Notes under the pieces: model-generated | What the model saw: only the letters and a program-made list of their open reading frames with translations | The model's database searches: none | What the model was told of the DNA's origin: nothing | Shown here: positions 15,140-24,489 of the stretch, one piece after another | Numbering within the stretch: position 1 is the stretch's first letter | How the letters are laid out: each line of letters opens with the position of its first letter | Made by a program: the position numbers and the translations under genes | From: JAYFRL01 sp034925905 | GTDB lineage: Bacteria; Bacillota; Clostridia; Lachnospirales; Anaerotignaceae | Assembly (NCBI GenBank): GCA_034925905.1 | Contig: JAYFRL010000002.1 | Location: 19,730 to 83,729 of the forward strand | Direction of reading: 5' to 3' | Length of the DNA stretch: 64,000 nucleotides

Positions 15140-18100
15140 ATGAAAAAAGAAATGCAAATGATGGACGGAAATACTGCTGCTGCTCATGTCTCCTATGCGT
15201 TTACGGAGGTGGCCGCGATATTCCCTATTACACCTTCTTCACCTATGGCAGGGCTTGTGGATTCATGGGCCGCAAACGGAAAGAAGAATATATTTGGTCA
15301 AAAAGTTTTGGTTAAGGAAATGCAATCCGAAGCCGGAGCCTCGGGTACTGTTCACGGCTCGTTGCAGGGAGGCGCTTTAACCAGCACATATACGGCGTCG
15401 CAAGGACTTCTTTTAATGATACCTAATATGTATAAAATAGCCGGCGAGCTTTTGCCGGGCGTTTTCCATGTCAGCTCGCGTTCTCTTTCCTCAAATGTGG
15501 TAAGTATTTTCGGAGACCATCAGGATGTTATGTCTACGCGCCAAACGGGTTTTTCCTTGCTTGCTTCAACAAATGCGCAGCAGTGCATGGACCTTGGTGC
15601 GGTTGCGCATCTTTCTGCAATAGATGCAAGGCTGCCTTTTTTGCATTTTTTTGATGGCTTTAGAACATCGCATGAGGTTTCGAAGGTTGAGGTTCTTCAA
15701 TATGATGACCTTAAAAAGCTTTTAAATATGAAAGCCGTTGAAGAATTTAAGGGTAGAGCCTTAAACCCGGATCATCCAGAGCTTAGGGGGATAACGGCAA
15801 ACCCTGATATTTTCTTCCAGTATAGGGAAGCGGGAAACAAATTCCATAATGCTGTTCCCGGTATAGTTGAAGAAAACATGAAAAAAATAAACGCACTCAC
15901 AGGCAGGGATTATAAGCTTTTCAATTATCACGGTTCGCCTACGGCGGAAAAAATAATAATTGCAATGGGCTCCGCCTGCGACACTATTAAGCAAACCATA
16001 GGATACTTAAATAAAAACGGCGAGAACTTAGGGCTAATCGAAGTGCATCTTTTCCGTCCGTTTTCTGTCAAGCATCTTTTAGCTGCTGTTCCGGGGACGG
16101 TTAAAAAAATTGCCGTTTTAGACAGGACAAAAGAACCGGGAGCGCGCGAGCCTCTTTTCTTAGACGTAAGGAACGCTTTTTACGGTCAAAAGAATGCCCC
16201 CTTGATTGTTGGAGGACGTTTCGGTCTTGCTTCTAAGGAGTTCACTCCTCATGACGTTATGTCGGTTTATGCAAATCTTGAAAAGGACGAGCCAATGGAT
16301 GCTTTTACCGTCGGAATAGTTGACGACGTTACATATACTTCTCTCCCTAAATATGAAAAAGATATAGACCCTACGCCTGAAGGAACAACGGCGTGCAAAT
16401 TTTGGGGTCTTGGCTCGGACGGAACGGTAAGCGCGAATAAATCAGCGATAAAAATAATAGGCGACCATACGGATATGTATGCGCAGGCTTATTTTGCTTA
16501 TGATTCAAAAAAATCCGGCGGGCTCACGGTTTCACATCTCAGATTTGGGAAGTCTGTTATAGAAGCCCCTTATCTTGTTACGAAGGCTGATTTTATAGCC
16601 TGTCATAATCAATTTTATGTATATCAGTATGACCTTCTTGAAGGGATAAAAAAAGGCGGCAGGTTTTTGCTTAACTGCGAATGGTCTAAAGAAGAGCTCG
16701 ATGAAAAGCTGCCAAACAGCTTAAAGCGCAGGATAGCTGAAAACGATGTTTGCTTTTACACTATAAATGCTATAGATATTGCCAGAGGAATAGGGCTTGG
16801 CGGTCGTATAAACATGATAATGCAGGCTGCGTTTTTTAAGCTTGCGGATATCATACCTATTGATGATGCAGTTAAATATCTTAAAGACGCAGTTAAAAAG
16901 TCCTATGGCAGGCAGGGTCAAAATGTTGTTGATATGAATAATGCAGCCATAGACAAAGGTATTTCGGCAATGGTAAAAATAGATGTCCCTGAAGGTTGGG
17001 CTTCCCTTAAGGATGAAGAAATAAAGATAGACCCCAATATGCCGGAATTCATGGATAAAATTATAATAGACATGAACCGCCAAAAGGGGGATGCCCTTCC
17101 CGTCAGCGCATTTAACGGACGTGAAGACGGAACCTTCCCGCTGGGCATATCAAAATGGGAAAAACGAGGCATAGCCATAGACGTACCATACTGGGATTCC
17201 GAAAAATGCATACAGTGCAACCAATGCTCTTTTGTTTGTTCGCATGGAGTTATAAGACCTTTGCTTCTTGACGATGAAACAGTTAAAAACGCACCCGAAG
17301 GTCTTGTCACAAAGCCTGCCACAGGCTTTCCCGGGAAAAGCTTTTATCTTGCGATATCCGCTTTGGACTGTACAGGCTGCGGAAACTGCGAGAATATTTG
17401 TCCTGCCAAGGGCAAAGCGCTTCATATGAAGCCGCTTGAAGCTAACAGGGATAAGCTTATCCGTCTTTGGAACTATGTTGAGGATTATGAAAACGAGCCT
17501 ATTGATGAAAAAAATAAAGCCAGTGTTAAAGGCAGCCAGTTCTTTAAGCCCTTAATTGAATTTTCCGGCGCATGCGCAGGCTGCGGCGAAACCCCGTATG
17601 TTAAGCTTATAACCCAGCTTTACGGTGACAGGATGACTATGTGCTGTCCTGCAGGATGCACCGCTGTTTGGGGAGCCTCCCCGGCTGTTGCATATACGAC
17701 TAATAAAAAAGGGCATGGTCCGGCGTTTGGATATTCTCTTTTTGAGGATAACGGAGAATATGGATTTGGACTGTATTTGGGCTCAAAAACAAAGAGAAAC
17801 ATGCTTCTTGATAAGGTTAAAGAAGCTCTTGAAGCTGATATACCGTCAGAGCTTAAAAATCTTTTTAAAGACTGGATCCAAAATTTTGATAATGATAAAG
17901 ACACAAGAAAATATTCAGATGATATAGAAAAAGCTCTTTTAAAGTATAAAGATAAAAACCCGTTAATTGAAGGGCTGTATAAAATGAGAGATTCCTTCGT
18001 TAAGCAATCCTATTGGATAATTGGCGGAGACGGCTGGGCATACGATATAGGCTTCGGTGGGCTTGATCATGTGCTTGCTTCCGGGGAAAACGTAAACGTG

Positions 18101-18652
18101 CTTGTACTTGATACCGAGGTTTATTCAAATACAGGCGGGCAATCCTCAAAGGCAACTCCTACTGCCGCAATAGCGCAGTTTGCAGCAAGCGGCAAAAAAA
18201 CGAGAAAAAAAGACCTTGGAGTTATGGCAATGAGCTATGGCTACATATATGTTGCACAGATAGCCATGGGTGCAGACAAGACCCAGACATTAAAGGCCAT
18301 AAGGGAAGCGGAGGCATATCCAGGCCCGTCGCTTGTTATAGCCTATGCGCCTTGCGTTAACCATGGTATAAAAGGCGGAATGGGCCACTCTCAGGAGCAG
18401 GAGAAGCTTGCCGTTGAAGCCGGGTATTGGTCGCTTTACCGCTATAATCCTGTTCTTAAGGATGAAGGTAAAAATCCGTTTGTTTTGGATTCAAAAGACC
18501 CAACAGCTGATTTTAAGGGCTATCTCATGAGCGAGGTAAGGTATTCTTCGTTGTTTAAGCTTTTCCCCGATTCTGCGGATGAACTTTTTAGTCAGGCGGC
18601 TAAAGACGCTACGGATAGGATCGAAAACTATCATAGAATTGCAGGTAAATAA
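15140..18652 (+). CDS. nifJ: Pyruvate:ferredoxin (flavodoxin) oxidoreductase
   Basis: 1170 residues, the full single-chain form. It converts pyruvate and CoA to acetyl-CoA and CO2 while reducing ferredoxin, the main energy step of clostridial fermentation. Order: N-terminal TPP-pyrimidine domain (FPITPSSPMA, EMQSEAGASG), transketolase-C-like and gamma domains, a two-cluster ferredoxin domain with CxxCxxCxxxC at about residues 690-700 and 744-754, a proximal-cluster motif CAGCGE near 812, and the C-terminal TPP domain with GDGWAYDIGFGG and YSNTGGQSSK. GGGAGG stands ahead of the ATG. A monocistronic unit ended by a 36-bp palindrome. Confidence 0.97.
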   Translation: MKKEMQMMDGNTAAAHVSYAFTEVAAIFPITPSSPMAGLVDSWAANGKKNIFGQKVLVKEMQSEAGASGTVHGSLQGGALTSTYTASQGLLLMIPNMYKIAGELLPGVFHVSSRSLSSNVVSIFGDHQDVMSTRQTGFSLLASTNAQQCMDLGAVAHLSAIDARLPFLHFFDGFRTSHEVSKVEVLQYDDLKKLLNMKAVEEFKGRALNPDHPELRGITANPDIFFQYREAGNKFHNAVPGIVEENMKKINALTGRDYKLFNYHGSPTAEKIIIAMGSACDTIKQTIGYLNKNGENLGLIEVHLFRPFSVKHLLAAVPGTVKKIAVLDRTKEPGAREPLFLDVRNAFYGQKNAPLIVGGRFGLASKEFTPHDVMSVYANLEKDEPMDAFTVGIVDDVTYTSLPKYEKDIDPTPEGTTACKFWGLGSDGTVSANKSAIKIIGDHTDMYAQAYFAYDSKKSGGLTVSHLRFGKSVIEAPYLVTKADFIACHNQFYVYQYDLLEGIKKGGRFLLNCEWSKEELDEKLPNSLKRRIAENDVCFYTINAIDIARGIGLGGRINMIMQAAFFKLADIIPIDDAVKYLKDAVKKSYGRQGQNVVDMNNAAIDKGISAMVKIDVPEGWASLKDEEIKIDPNMPEFMDKIIIDMNRQKGDALPVSAFNGREDGTFPLGISKWEKRGIAIDVPYWDSEKCIQCNQCSFVCSHGVIRPLLLDDETVKNAPEGLVTKPATGFPGKSFYLAISALDCTGCGNCENICPAKGKALHMKPLEANRDKLIRLWNYVEDYENEPIDEKNKASVKGSQFFKPLIEFSGACAGCGETPYVKLITQLYGDRMTMCCPAGCTAVWGASPAVAYTTNKKGHGPAFGYSLFEDNGEYGFGLYLGSKTKRNMLLDKVKEALEADIPSELKNLFKDWIQNFDNDKDTRKYSDDIEKALLKYKDKNPLIEGLYKMRDSFVKQSYWIIGGDGWAYDIGFGGLDHVLASGENVNVLVLDTEVYSNTGGQSSKATPTAAIAQFAASGKKTRKKDLGVMAMSYGYIYVAQIAMGADKTQTLKAIREAEAYPGPSLVIAYAPCVNHGIKGGMGHSQEQEKLAVEAGYWSLYRYNPVLKDEGKNPFVLDSKDPTADFKGYLMSEVRYSSLFKLFPDSADELFSQAAKDATDRIENYHRIAGK

Positions 18653-18663
18653 AATATAAAGCC

Positions 18664-18705
18664 AATAAAGAAAGCGCGTATATACGCGCTTTCTTTATTG
18701 TATAA
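18664..18705 (+). terminator. Terminator after POR
   Basis: A perfect 36-bp palindrome (18664-18699) whose right arm ends TTTCTTTATT. It lies 11 nt after the oxidoreductase stop and can act in either direction. Confidence 0.85.
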
Positions 18706-18734
18706 CAAACACCAAAATATTATAAAATATATGG

Positions 18735-18864
18735 CTAATCAGTTAATGGAAAGCTGGCGCTTGAATTACAGATATATTATGATGTTGATTTTTTGGAGTG
18801 CGTTATAGCCAATATTAAAAGAACAGCTACTCTGCGCGTGGAAGGCGGGATATTTGAAAAATAG
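18735..18864 (+). other. Short coding-like remnant in a gene-poor gap
   Basis: The 690-nt gap between POR and the GntR gene has no intact gene. One frame reads SVNGKLALELQIYYDVDFLE and continues about 20 residues to a TAG at 18862-18864, preceded by a stop with no start codon. It resembles a protein tail but I cannot assign it. A terminator follows at 18983. From 19030 to 19340 only AT-rich sequence is visible. Confidence 0.25.
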
Positions 18865-18982
18865 ACATGCTTAAAACGAAGAAAATTGTTTATCAAACAA
18901 CCTATTGGCTTTGTAATTATAGATCAATGAATCAAAAGACAAGAAGCTGATGACGGGAAACAAAGAATAAATATGCACAGAC

Positions 18983-19031
18983 AAGGACACAGTATCCAGA
19001 CTTAGCTCTGGATACTGTGTCCTTTATTTCT
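18983..19031 (+). terminator. Strong terminator hairpin
   Basis: An 18-bp perfect stem (18983-19000 with 19007-19024) with a 6-nt loop, then TTATTTCTT. There is no intact gene ahead of it, which supports the idea that a gene has been lost between 18700 and 18980. Confidence 0.8.
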
Positions 19032-19340
19032 TGAGAAAACTGATAAATTTTGCGGTAAATTACGCATAAAACATTATTAAATTATTGATGCCATGCAGAT
19101 AAAAAAGGAAGTAGAACAGTATACAAAAACAATAAATTTTTATAAAAAGTGCTCAATTGATTTTTAAAATACCTCATGTTATATTTATCAAGAAGGAAAT
19201 GCAACAAATTGCTCAAAAGCAAGATAGAAAATTTGAATTATTTGTATATTTCGACAGTGGATATAACAATAAAATTTGAATAAGCGGTTGCTTTTGCTTA
19301 TAAAATACAACTAAGGATTTCTCAGGAGGAAAATTGGGAG

Positions 19341-20030
19341 ATGAGCCATCTTAAAAAAGGGCAGCTGCTTTTAAGCGATGAAGTATATAACGATATTTTT
19401 TTAAAAATTATCAGGGGGGAATTGATAGAAGGTGAAAAGCTGCCCTCAGAAACGCAGCTTTGCAAAATATATGGAGTTAGCCGCGTTAGTGTGCGTGCGG
19501 CATTGCAGAAGCTGCAAAGCGTAGGCTATGTTATCACAAGGCAGGGAGTAGGCTCTTTTGTGCATGATATAAACGCTCCAAAAGAATGGGACGAAATTTC
19601 CGTGTTTGGAAAAGATTCGTTCAAGAACTTCTTTGAGCTGCGTCAAGCTGTTGAATTCAAGGCCATGGAACTTTGTGTGAAAAATATTACCGAGAAAGAT
19701 AAAAAATACCTTTTAAGTCTTGTTGACTTAATGCGTAAATGTGCCGCTTCTCATGAATTGCCTCTTTTTATAGACTATGACCTTGAATTTCATATGTATA
19801 TTATACACACATCTCAAAACCCCTTTTTTATTGAAATTATGGAAAGATATAAGGGAGCATACCATCAATATCTTTCTGAAATGGCAAAGCAATCTCCAAA
19901 AACTTTTTCTGCCATAGCGGAAGAGCACCAGCAGATATATGATTTGTTAGCAGCTAAGAAGATAAGAGCTGTTCAAAAATATTTGTATAATAATAATCTG
20001 TTCTATGAGGTGACATATTTCAGCAAGTGA
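19341..20030 (+). CDS. GntR-family regulator (FadR subfamily)
   Basis: 229 residues. The N-terminal winged HTH carries the GntR signature GEKLPSETQLCKIYGVSRVS then VRAALQKLQSVGYV. The C-terminal part is an all-helical FCD domain with the metal/ligand residues D-FH near 147-150 (DYDLEFHMYI) and later EEHQQIYDLL. FCD regulators usually sense small carboxylates. Its position directly upstream of the second TRAP operon and dehydrogenase indicates control of that operon by the imported acid or a product. GGAGG is 13 nt ahead of the ATG. Confidence 0.92.
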   Translation: MSHLKKGQLLLSDEVYNDIFLKIIRGELIEGEKLPSETQLCKIYGVSRVSVRAALQKLQSVGYVITRQGVGSFVHDINAPKEWDEISVFGKDSFKNFFELRQAVEFKAMELCVKNITEKDKKYLLSLVDLMRKCAASHELPLFIDYDLEFHMYIIHTSQNPFFIEIMERYKGAYHQYLSEMAKQSPKTFSAIAEEHQQIYDLLAAKKIRAVQKYLYNNNLFYEVTYFSK

Positions 20031-20071
20031 TAACATTTACTTTATTAGAGACAGGTTTTTTTTTCTGCCAA

Positions 20072-20102
20072 CTTGTATTACAGGTAATTTGAGTAATATA
20101 AG
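20072..20102. promoter_or_regulatory. Inverted repeat, candidate GntR operator
   Basis: CTTGTATTAC (20072-20081) and GTAATATAAG (20093-20102) form a dyad with one mismatch and an 11-nt centre, in the 209-nt gap between the regulator and dctP. The position suits an operator, but spacing differs from the short FadR-type sites. Confidence 0.35.
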
Positions 20103-20239
20103 TAATGCAAGCAGCAACTAAAATTGTAACGTAACCGGATATACCAGAACAATGGAGAAAATGGGTAAACTAAAGGAGGGAAGGAAAAGGGTATATGCCG
20201 GTTTTAAAAAGCAATTAGATAAAAGGGAGGAGTCGAAAA

Positions 20240-21298
20240 ATGAAAAAGAGAGTTTTGGCAATGGTATTGTGTTTTGTAATGTTAATATCCTTAACCCTTG
20301 CGGGGTGCAGTTCAAGCGGCGGAGATAAAAGCGAGAGTAGCAGCTCCGGCAGCACAAGTACAAAAGCAATTAATCTCAATATGAATTTAACGACCTCTGA
20401 GTCAAGCGCTTGGATGGTAGCTGCAAAAGAATTTAAGCGTATAGTGGAAGAAGAAACAGAAGGACGCTATACCATCTCTATTTATCCAAATGAACAGTTG
20501 GCATCAGGAGACATGGTAAAAGGTACGGAAATGATTATGAGCGGGGCTATTGATGTAGACTTACGTTCCTGCGTTAATTTTACGGCTGTAGAGCCTAAAT
20601 TGTTTGCTATTGTTATGCCTTGGATTTTCCCGAATGGATATGACAGCGTTGATGAAATCATTTTCAATGGCGGCAAGGGCGGAGAAATGGTTAAATCTCT
20701 TATTGATGCAAAAGGCGTTAAGGTTCTTGGCCTTGGCGAAAATGGTTTCCGTCAGATTACGAATAACAAACGTGAAATAAAAACACCTGCCGATTTAAAG
20801 GGTCTTAAATTCCGTTCAGCATCTATTGCAGCCATGATGGATACATTAAAGCTTCTTGGCGCAGACCCTACGCCTATGAGCTTTTCCGAAGTATTTACAG
20901 CTTTGCAGCAGGGAACTATAGACGGACAAGAAAATCCTACCGATCCTATCATGAGCAGCAAGATTTATGAAGTTCAAAAATATCTCACAAAATGGGATTA
21001 TTCTTATGACTGCTTGGTTCTTTCGGTTAGCGGCAAGGTTTGGGAAGTATTAAGCGATGCCGATAAGGAAATTTTTACAAAAGCTGCTGAAGAAGGCTGT
21101 GCTATGCAGGTAGAAGAAATCAGGAAACAAGAACAAAGCAACCTTGATTTTTTTGAAAAAGAAGGCATGAAGATTACATATCTTACAGAAGAAGAGACAA
21201 AAACTTTCAAAGACTTGATATCTCCTGTTTATGATACTTACAGAGAATCTGTTACAGATGAAGTTTTCGAAGCTTTCGGTTATAAATTTGCTGATTGA
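20240..21298 (+). CDS. dctP: TRAP transporter solute-binding lipoprotein (DctP family)
   Basis: 352 residues, the same length as the first TRAP binding protein but clearly diverged. Lipobox LAGC gives Cys23 as the lipid-bearing residue, followed by a Ser/Gly-rich linker. Family signature GLKFRSAS contains the carboxylate-binding Arg192, then FSEVFTALQQGTIDGQENP. It delivers an organic acid to DctQM encoded downstream. The nearby 3-hydroxyisobutyrate dehydrogenase-like gene hints at a hydroxy acid ligand, but that is inference. GGGAGGAG precedes the ATG. Confidence 0.93.
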   Translation: MKKRVLAMVLCFVMLISLTLAGCSSSGGDKSESSSSGSTSTKAINLNMNLTTSESSAWMVAAKEFKRIVEEETEGRYTISIYPNEQLASGDMVKGTEMIMSGAIDVDLRSCVNFTAVEPKLFAIVMPWIFPNGYDSVDEIIFNGGKGGEMVKSLIDAKGVKVLGLGENGFRQITNNKREIKTPADLKGLKFRSASIAAMMDTLKLLGADPTPMSFSEVFTALQQGTIDGQENPTDPIMSSKIYEVQKYLTKWDYSYDCLVLSVSGKVWEVLSDADKEIFTKAAEEGCAMQVEEIRKQEQSNLDFFEKEGMKITYLTEEETKTFKDLISPVYDTYRESVTDEVFEAFGYKFAD

Positions 21299-21307
21299 TT
21301 TAACGGT

Positions 21308-21348
21308 TTTTACAGAAAGCGGAGGAAAACCCTCCGTTTTCTGTAAAA
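21308..21348 (+). terminator. Intercistronic hairpin between dctP and dctQ
   Basis: An 18-bp stem (21308-21325 with 21331-21348, one G-U pair) and a 5-nt loop directly after dctP. Its end is AAAATTAAAA, not a T-run, so partial termination or mRNA protection is more likely than full termination. It parallels 1425-1461. Confidence 0.7.
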
Positions 21349-21390
21349 TTAAAACCCAGACACAATTGAAAAAACCGGAGGTGAAGTTGC

Positions 21391-21900
21391 TTGAAGTATG
21401 TAATAAAAGCTTTAGACAAAATTGAGGAAGTAGTTTTATTTTTGTTGCTGGCGTTCATGACGGTTATGAATTTTGTAAATGTTGTTGCTAGATACTGCTT
21501 TACGGTTTCCATTTCATTCACAGAAGAACTGACTATCATGGCGTTTGTGTGGATTAGTATGTTTGGCATTGCGGTGGGATATAAAAAATATGCACATTTA
21601 GGTATGAGCTTTTTCACTGATTTAATGCCAAAAAAAGTCAGGTCATATTTTGTTTTGTTTTCTATGGTTTGTTCTGCAATTACAATTGCTGTTATGCTGA
21701 AATATGGTATTGCAATGGTTGCCCAGCAGATTGCCTATGGGGCTAAAACGGCGGCTTTACGCCTTCCTTCATGCGTGCAGGGACTCTCAATCCCTGTTGG
21801 TGCATGCTTTATTTTGATTCGCACGTTTCAATCGGGTATAAGCCAATTTATCCGCCTTCAAAAAGAAGCAAAAATTGAAAAAGAGAAGGAGGCGTGCTGA
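21391..21900 (+). CDS. dctQ: TRAP transporter small permease (DctQ family)
   Basis: 169 residues with four predicted membrane helices and the DctQ marks NVVARYCFTVSISFTEE and FVWISMFGIAVGYKKYAHLG. The start is TTG with GGAGGTG 7 nt ahead. The stop shares one base with the start of dctM (TGATG). It forms the membrane complex with the large permease. Confidence 0.92.
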   Translation: MKYVIKALDKIEEVVLFLLLAFMTVMNFVNVVARYCFTVSISFTEELTIMAFVWISMFGIAVGYKKYAHLGMSFFTDLMPKKVRSYFVLFSMVCSAITIAVMLKYGIAMVAQQIAYGAKTAALRLPSCVQGLSIPVGACFILIRTFQSGISQFIRLQKEAKIEKEKEAC

Positions 21901-23177
21901 TGTTAGCTTTAGTATTATTCGGCTTGTTTTTCCTGCTTATATTTTTAAATGTGCCGATCGCCGTATCTCTTGGTCTTTCGGCGCTTGTCGGCTTATTTAT
22001 AGGCGGATTTGATTTTTCGATGTTTCCGAATGTTATGTATGCGGCTATAGGCAAATTTGCCTTACTGGCTATTCCATATTTCATTCTTGCGGGCGTAATT
22101 ATGGAGCATGCGGGAATTTCCAGGAAGCTGGTATCATTTGCTCAGGTTTGTGTTGGGCATACAAGAAGCGGACTTTTATCTGTTTGTGTTATTGTAGCTT
22201 GCTTTTTTGCGGCGATTTCAGGCTCTGGACCGGCAACTGTGGCTGCTCTCGGTTCAATATTAATTCCGGCTATGGCGGATGCGGGCCATGACAGGGCAAC
22301 TGCAACGGCGCTTATGAGTGCTTCCGGGGCTATAGGCATTATAATTCCGCCCAGCATAGCTTTTGTTGTTTTTGCTTCGATTGCGGATGTTTCCGTAGGC
22401 TCATTGTTTGCCGGAGGAATTATACCGGGTATTATTGTTGGTGTATCCTATATTATCGCGGCAATAATCGTTTCCCGCAATAATAAAAATATTATCCGCC
22501 AGCCTAAGGCTTCAGGGAAAGAAATTTGGCATGCTTTTAAGGATGCAATTTGGGGACTGATGACTCCCGTTATCATTCTTGGCGGTATTTACGGAGGTAT
22601 TTTCACACCTACGGAGGCTGCTGGAGTGGCTGTTGTTTATGGGTTGTTTGTAGGAATTGTTATTTACAGGGAGATAAAGCTTAAAACATTGTGGCGGATT
22701 TTTATAGATGCAGCAACTTCATCAGGAACGGTTATGTATATCGTTGCTTGCGCTTCAGTGTTTGCTTGGATTTTAACAACCAGCAGAATTGCAAATGATT
22801 TTTCAATGGCATTAATGGCCTTCAGCTCAAACAAGTATGTTTTGCTTCTGATTATGAATATAATCTTTTTGATTGCCGGATGCTTCTTAGATGCAAATTC
22901 TGCATTTTATATTTTAATACCTATTATGCTTCCGATTCTTAAGAGTATCGGAGTGGACTTGGTTCATGCCGGTGTGTTTATAACAGTAAACATGGCAATT
23001 GGTCTTATTACGCCGCCTGTCGGTGTAAATTTATATGTTGGATGCAATGTCGGCGGGGTTTCAGTTCCGGAGATTTGCAAGAAAATAGTTCCTTTTATTA
23101 TTGCCGGAATTATTGCGTTAATGCTTATTACATATATTCCTCAAATCACTATGTTTTTGCCTAACCTAATGAAATAG
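21900..23177 (+). CDS. dctM: TRAP transporter large permease (DctM family)
   Basis: 425 residues, about 12 membrane segments. Family loops are AAISGSGPATVAALGSILIP, GAIGIIIPPSIAFVVFA, GIFTPTEAAGVAVVYG and VNMAIGLITPPVGVNLYVG. I use the ATG at 21900, with GGAGG 7 nt ahead, rather than an in-frame GTG two codons earlier that would collide with the ribosome site. It is the ion-driven transport channel of the second TRAP system. Confidence 0.93.
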   Translation: MLALVLFGLFFLLIFLNVPIAVSLGLSALVGLFIGGFDFSMFPNVMYAAIGKFALLAIPYFILAGVIMEHAGISRKLVSFAQVCVGHTRSGLLSVCVIVACFFAAISGSGPATVAALGSILIPAMADAGHDRATATALMSASGAIGIIIPPSIAFVVFASIADVSVGSLFAGGIIPGIIVGVSYIIAAIIVSRNNKNIIRQPKASGKEIWHAFKDAIWGLMTPVIILGGIYGGIFTPTEAAGVAVVYGLFVGIVIYREIKLKTLWRIFIDAATSSGTVMYIVACASVFAWILTTSRIANDFSMALMAFSSNKYVLLLIMNIIFLIAGCFLDANSAFYILIPIMLPILKSIGVDLVHAGVFITVNMAIGLITPPVGVNLYVGCNVGGVSVPEICKKIVPFIIAGIIALMLITYIPQITMFLPNLMK

Positions 23178-23249
23178 AATATATTCTGACATAGCATGGT
23201 TTATTAAAATATTTGGAATTTATTTTATTTGCATGGGAGGCAATTTGTT

Positions 23250-24134
23250 ATGAAAAACATAGGTTATGTTGGTTTAGGCGTTATGGGTCATGGTATGGTT
23301 TCAAACCTGATTAAAAAATGTGACGCCGGCACAATAATTTGGGGTTACGATGTGGTTGAAAACGCTATGCAGGCTTTCCGGGACGTTGGAGGAAAAACGG
23401 CATCATGCCCTGCAGAGCTTTATAAAAATTGCAGTATAATATTTATGTGTTTGCCAACTAATGATCTTGTATATAACACTGCAAAAGAGATTCTGCCAGC
23501 GGCCGGAAAAGGAACGACAATAATTGACATGAGCTCCACTTCGCCATATATCAGCAAAGAGCTTTATCAAAGGGCAAAGGAGAAAGATGTGAATTTTCTA
23601 GATTGTCCTGTCAGCGGAGGAAAGGTTGGAGCCGATGCCGGAGCTTTGGCTATTATGTGCGGGGGAGACAAAGATATTTTTGATATAATCAGGCCTTACC
23701 TTGAAATGATGGGTAAAACAGTTACATACATGGGTGGCAGCGGCTGCGGCAGCACGGCAAAGCTGGCCAACAATATAATGGTTGGTATCCATTTAATAGC
23801 TATGGGTGAAGCTTTTGCGTTTGCAAAGAAAGCCGGGCTTGATCCGGCAACGCTTTTTGAAGCAATAAGGCATGGAGCTGCCCAAAGCACAGTTATGGAT
23901 ATAAAAATGCCTAAAATTCTTGAAAGAGATTTTAGCGCGGCTGCGCGTATTGCCGTTCACCTTAAGGATATTGATAATGCTTTGGATATGGCTCAGAAAT
24001 TAGAGGTAGACCTTCCTATTACACAATTGGTTAAAGAACAAATGGATTATATGAAGGATAATGGGATGATAAACGAAGATCAATGCGCTTTGGTTAAATA
24101 TTATGAAAACAGTATGGACGTTGAAGTTAAATAA
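23250..24134 (+). CDS. 3-Hydroxyisobutyrate dehydrogenase-family oxidoreductase
   Basis: 294 residues of the beta-hydroxyacid dehydrogenase family. The N-terminal Rossmann loop is GYVGLGVMGHGM, the substrate-site motif is DCPVSGGKVGADAG, and the catalytic Lys lies in GSTAKLANNIMVG. The enzyme oxidises a 3-hydroxy acid (or reduces tartronate semialdehyde-like compounds) with NAD(P). Last gene of the GntR-TRAP operon, 72 nt after dctM, so it likely acts on the imported substrate. MKNIGYVG is chosen as start because GGGAGG lies 9 nt before it; an ATG seven codons earlier lacks a site. Confidence 0.88.
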   Translation: MKNIGYVGLGVMGHGMVSNLIKKCDAGTIIWGYDVVENAMQAFRDVGGKTASCPAELYKNCSIIFMCLPTNDLVYNTAKEILPAAGKGTTIIDMSSTSPYISKELYQRAKEKDVNFLDCPVSGGKVGADAGALAIMCGGDKDIFDIIRPYLEMMGKTVTYMGGSGCGSTAKLANNIMVGIHLIAMGEAFAFAKKAGLDPATLFEAIRHGAAQSTVMDIKMPKILERDFSAAARIAVHLKDIDNALDMAQKLEVDLPITQLVKEQMDYMKDNGMINEDQCALVKYYENSMDVEVK

Positions 24135-24141
24135 AAATAAA

Positions 24142-24178
24142 AAACAGTATGTGGTTAATAACTACATACTGTTTTTTT
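24142..24178 (+). terminator. Terminator of the second TRAP operon
   Basis: An 11-bp stem (24142-24152 with 24164-24174) followed by a T-run. The rest of the gap to 24489 is very AT-rich, with several TATAAT-like words before glgC but no clear gene. Confidence 0.85.
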
Positions 24179-24489
24179 ATTGTAAAGAAAGGAAATACCG
24201 TCGAACTTTTTATGAAGATTTAAAGCTGTTTGTGTTATTATTAATACAACTTAAATAAAATATCCATAATTATCTAAAATGGTTAGCGTGCAAATAATTT
24301 GTATATTATTTATAATTAAAGTGCGAAAAATAGAAAAATATAGCTCTTTTTCGCTAACTTTGTAAAAATTTTTTCTAAAATATCTATTTGTTATTGTAAA
24401 AATATATGATAATATGGTAATATATTAATATAAATTGTGTATATTATCCATGGACATTTTCTTATTACATAAAAGGGGGCTTGCTCATA

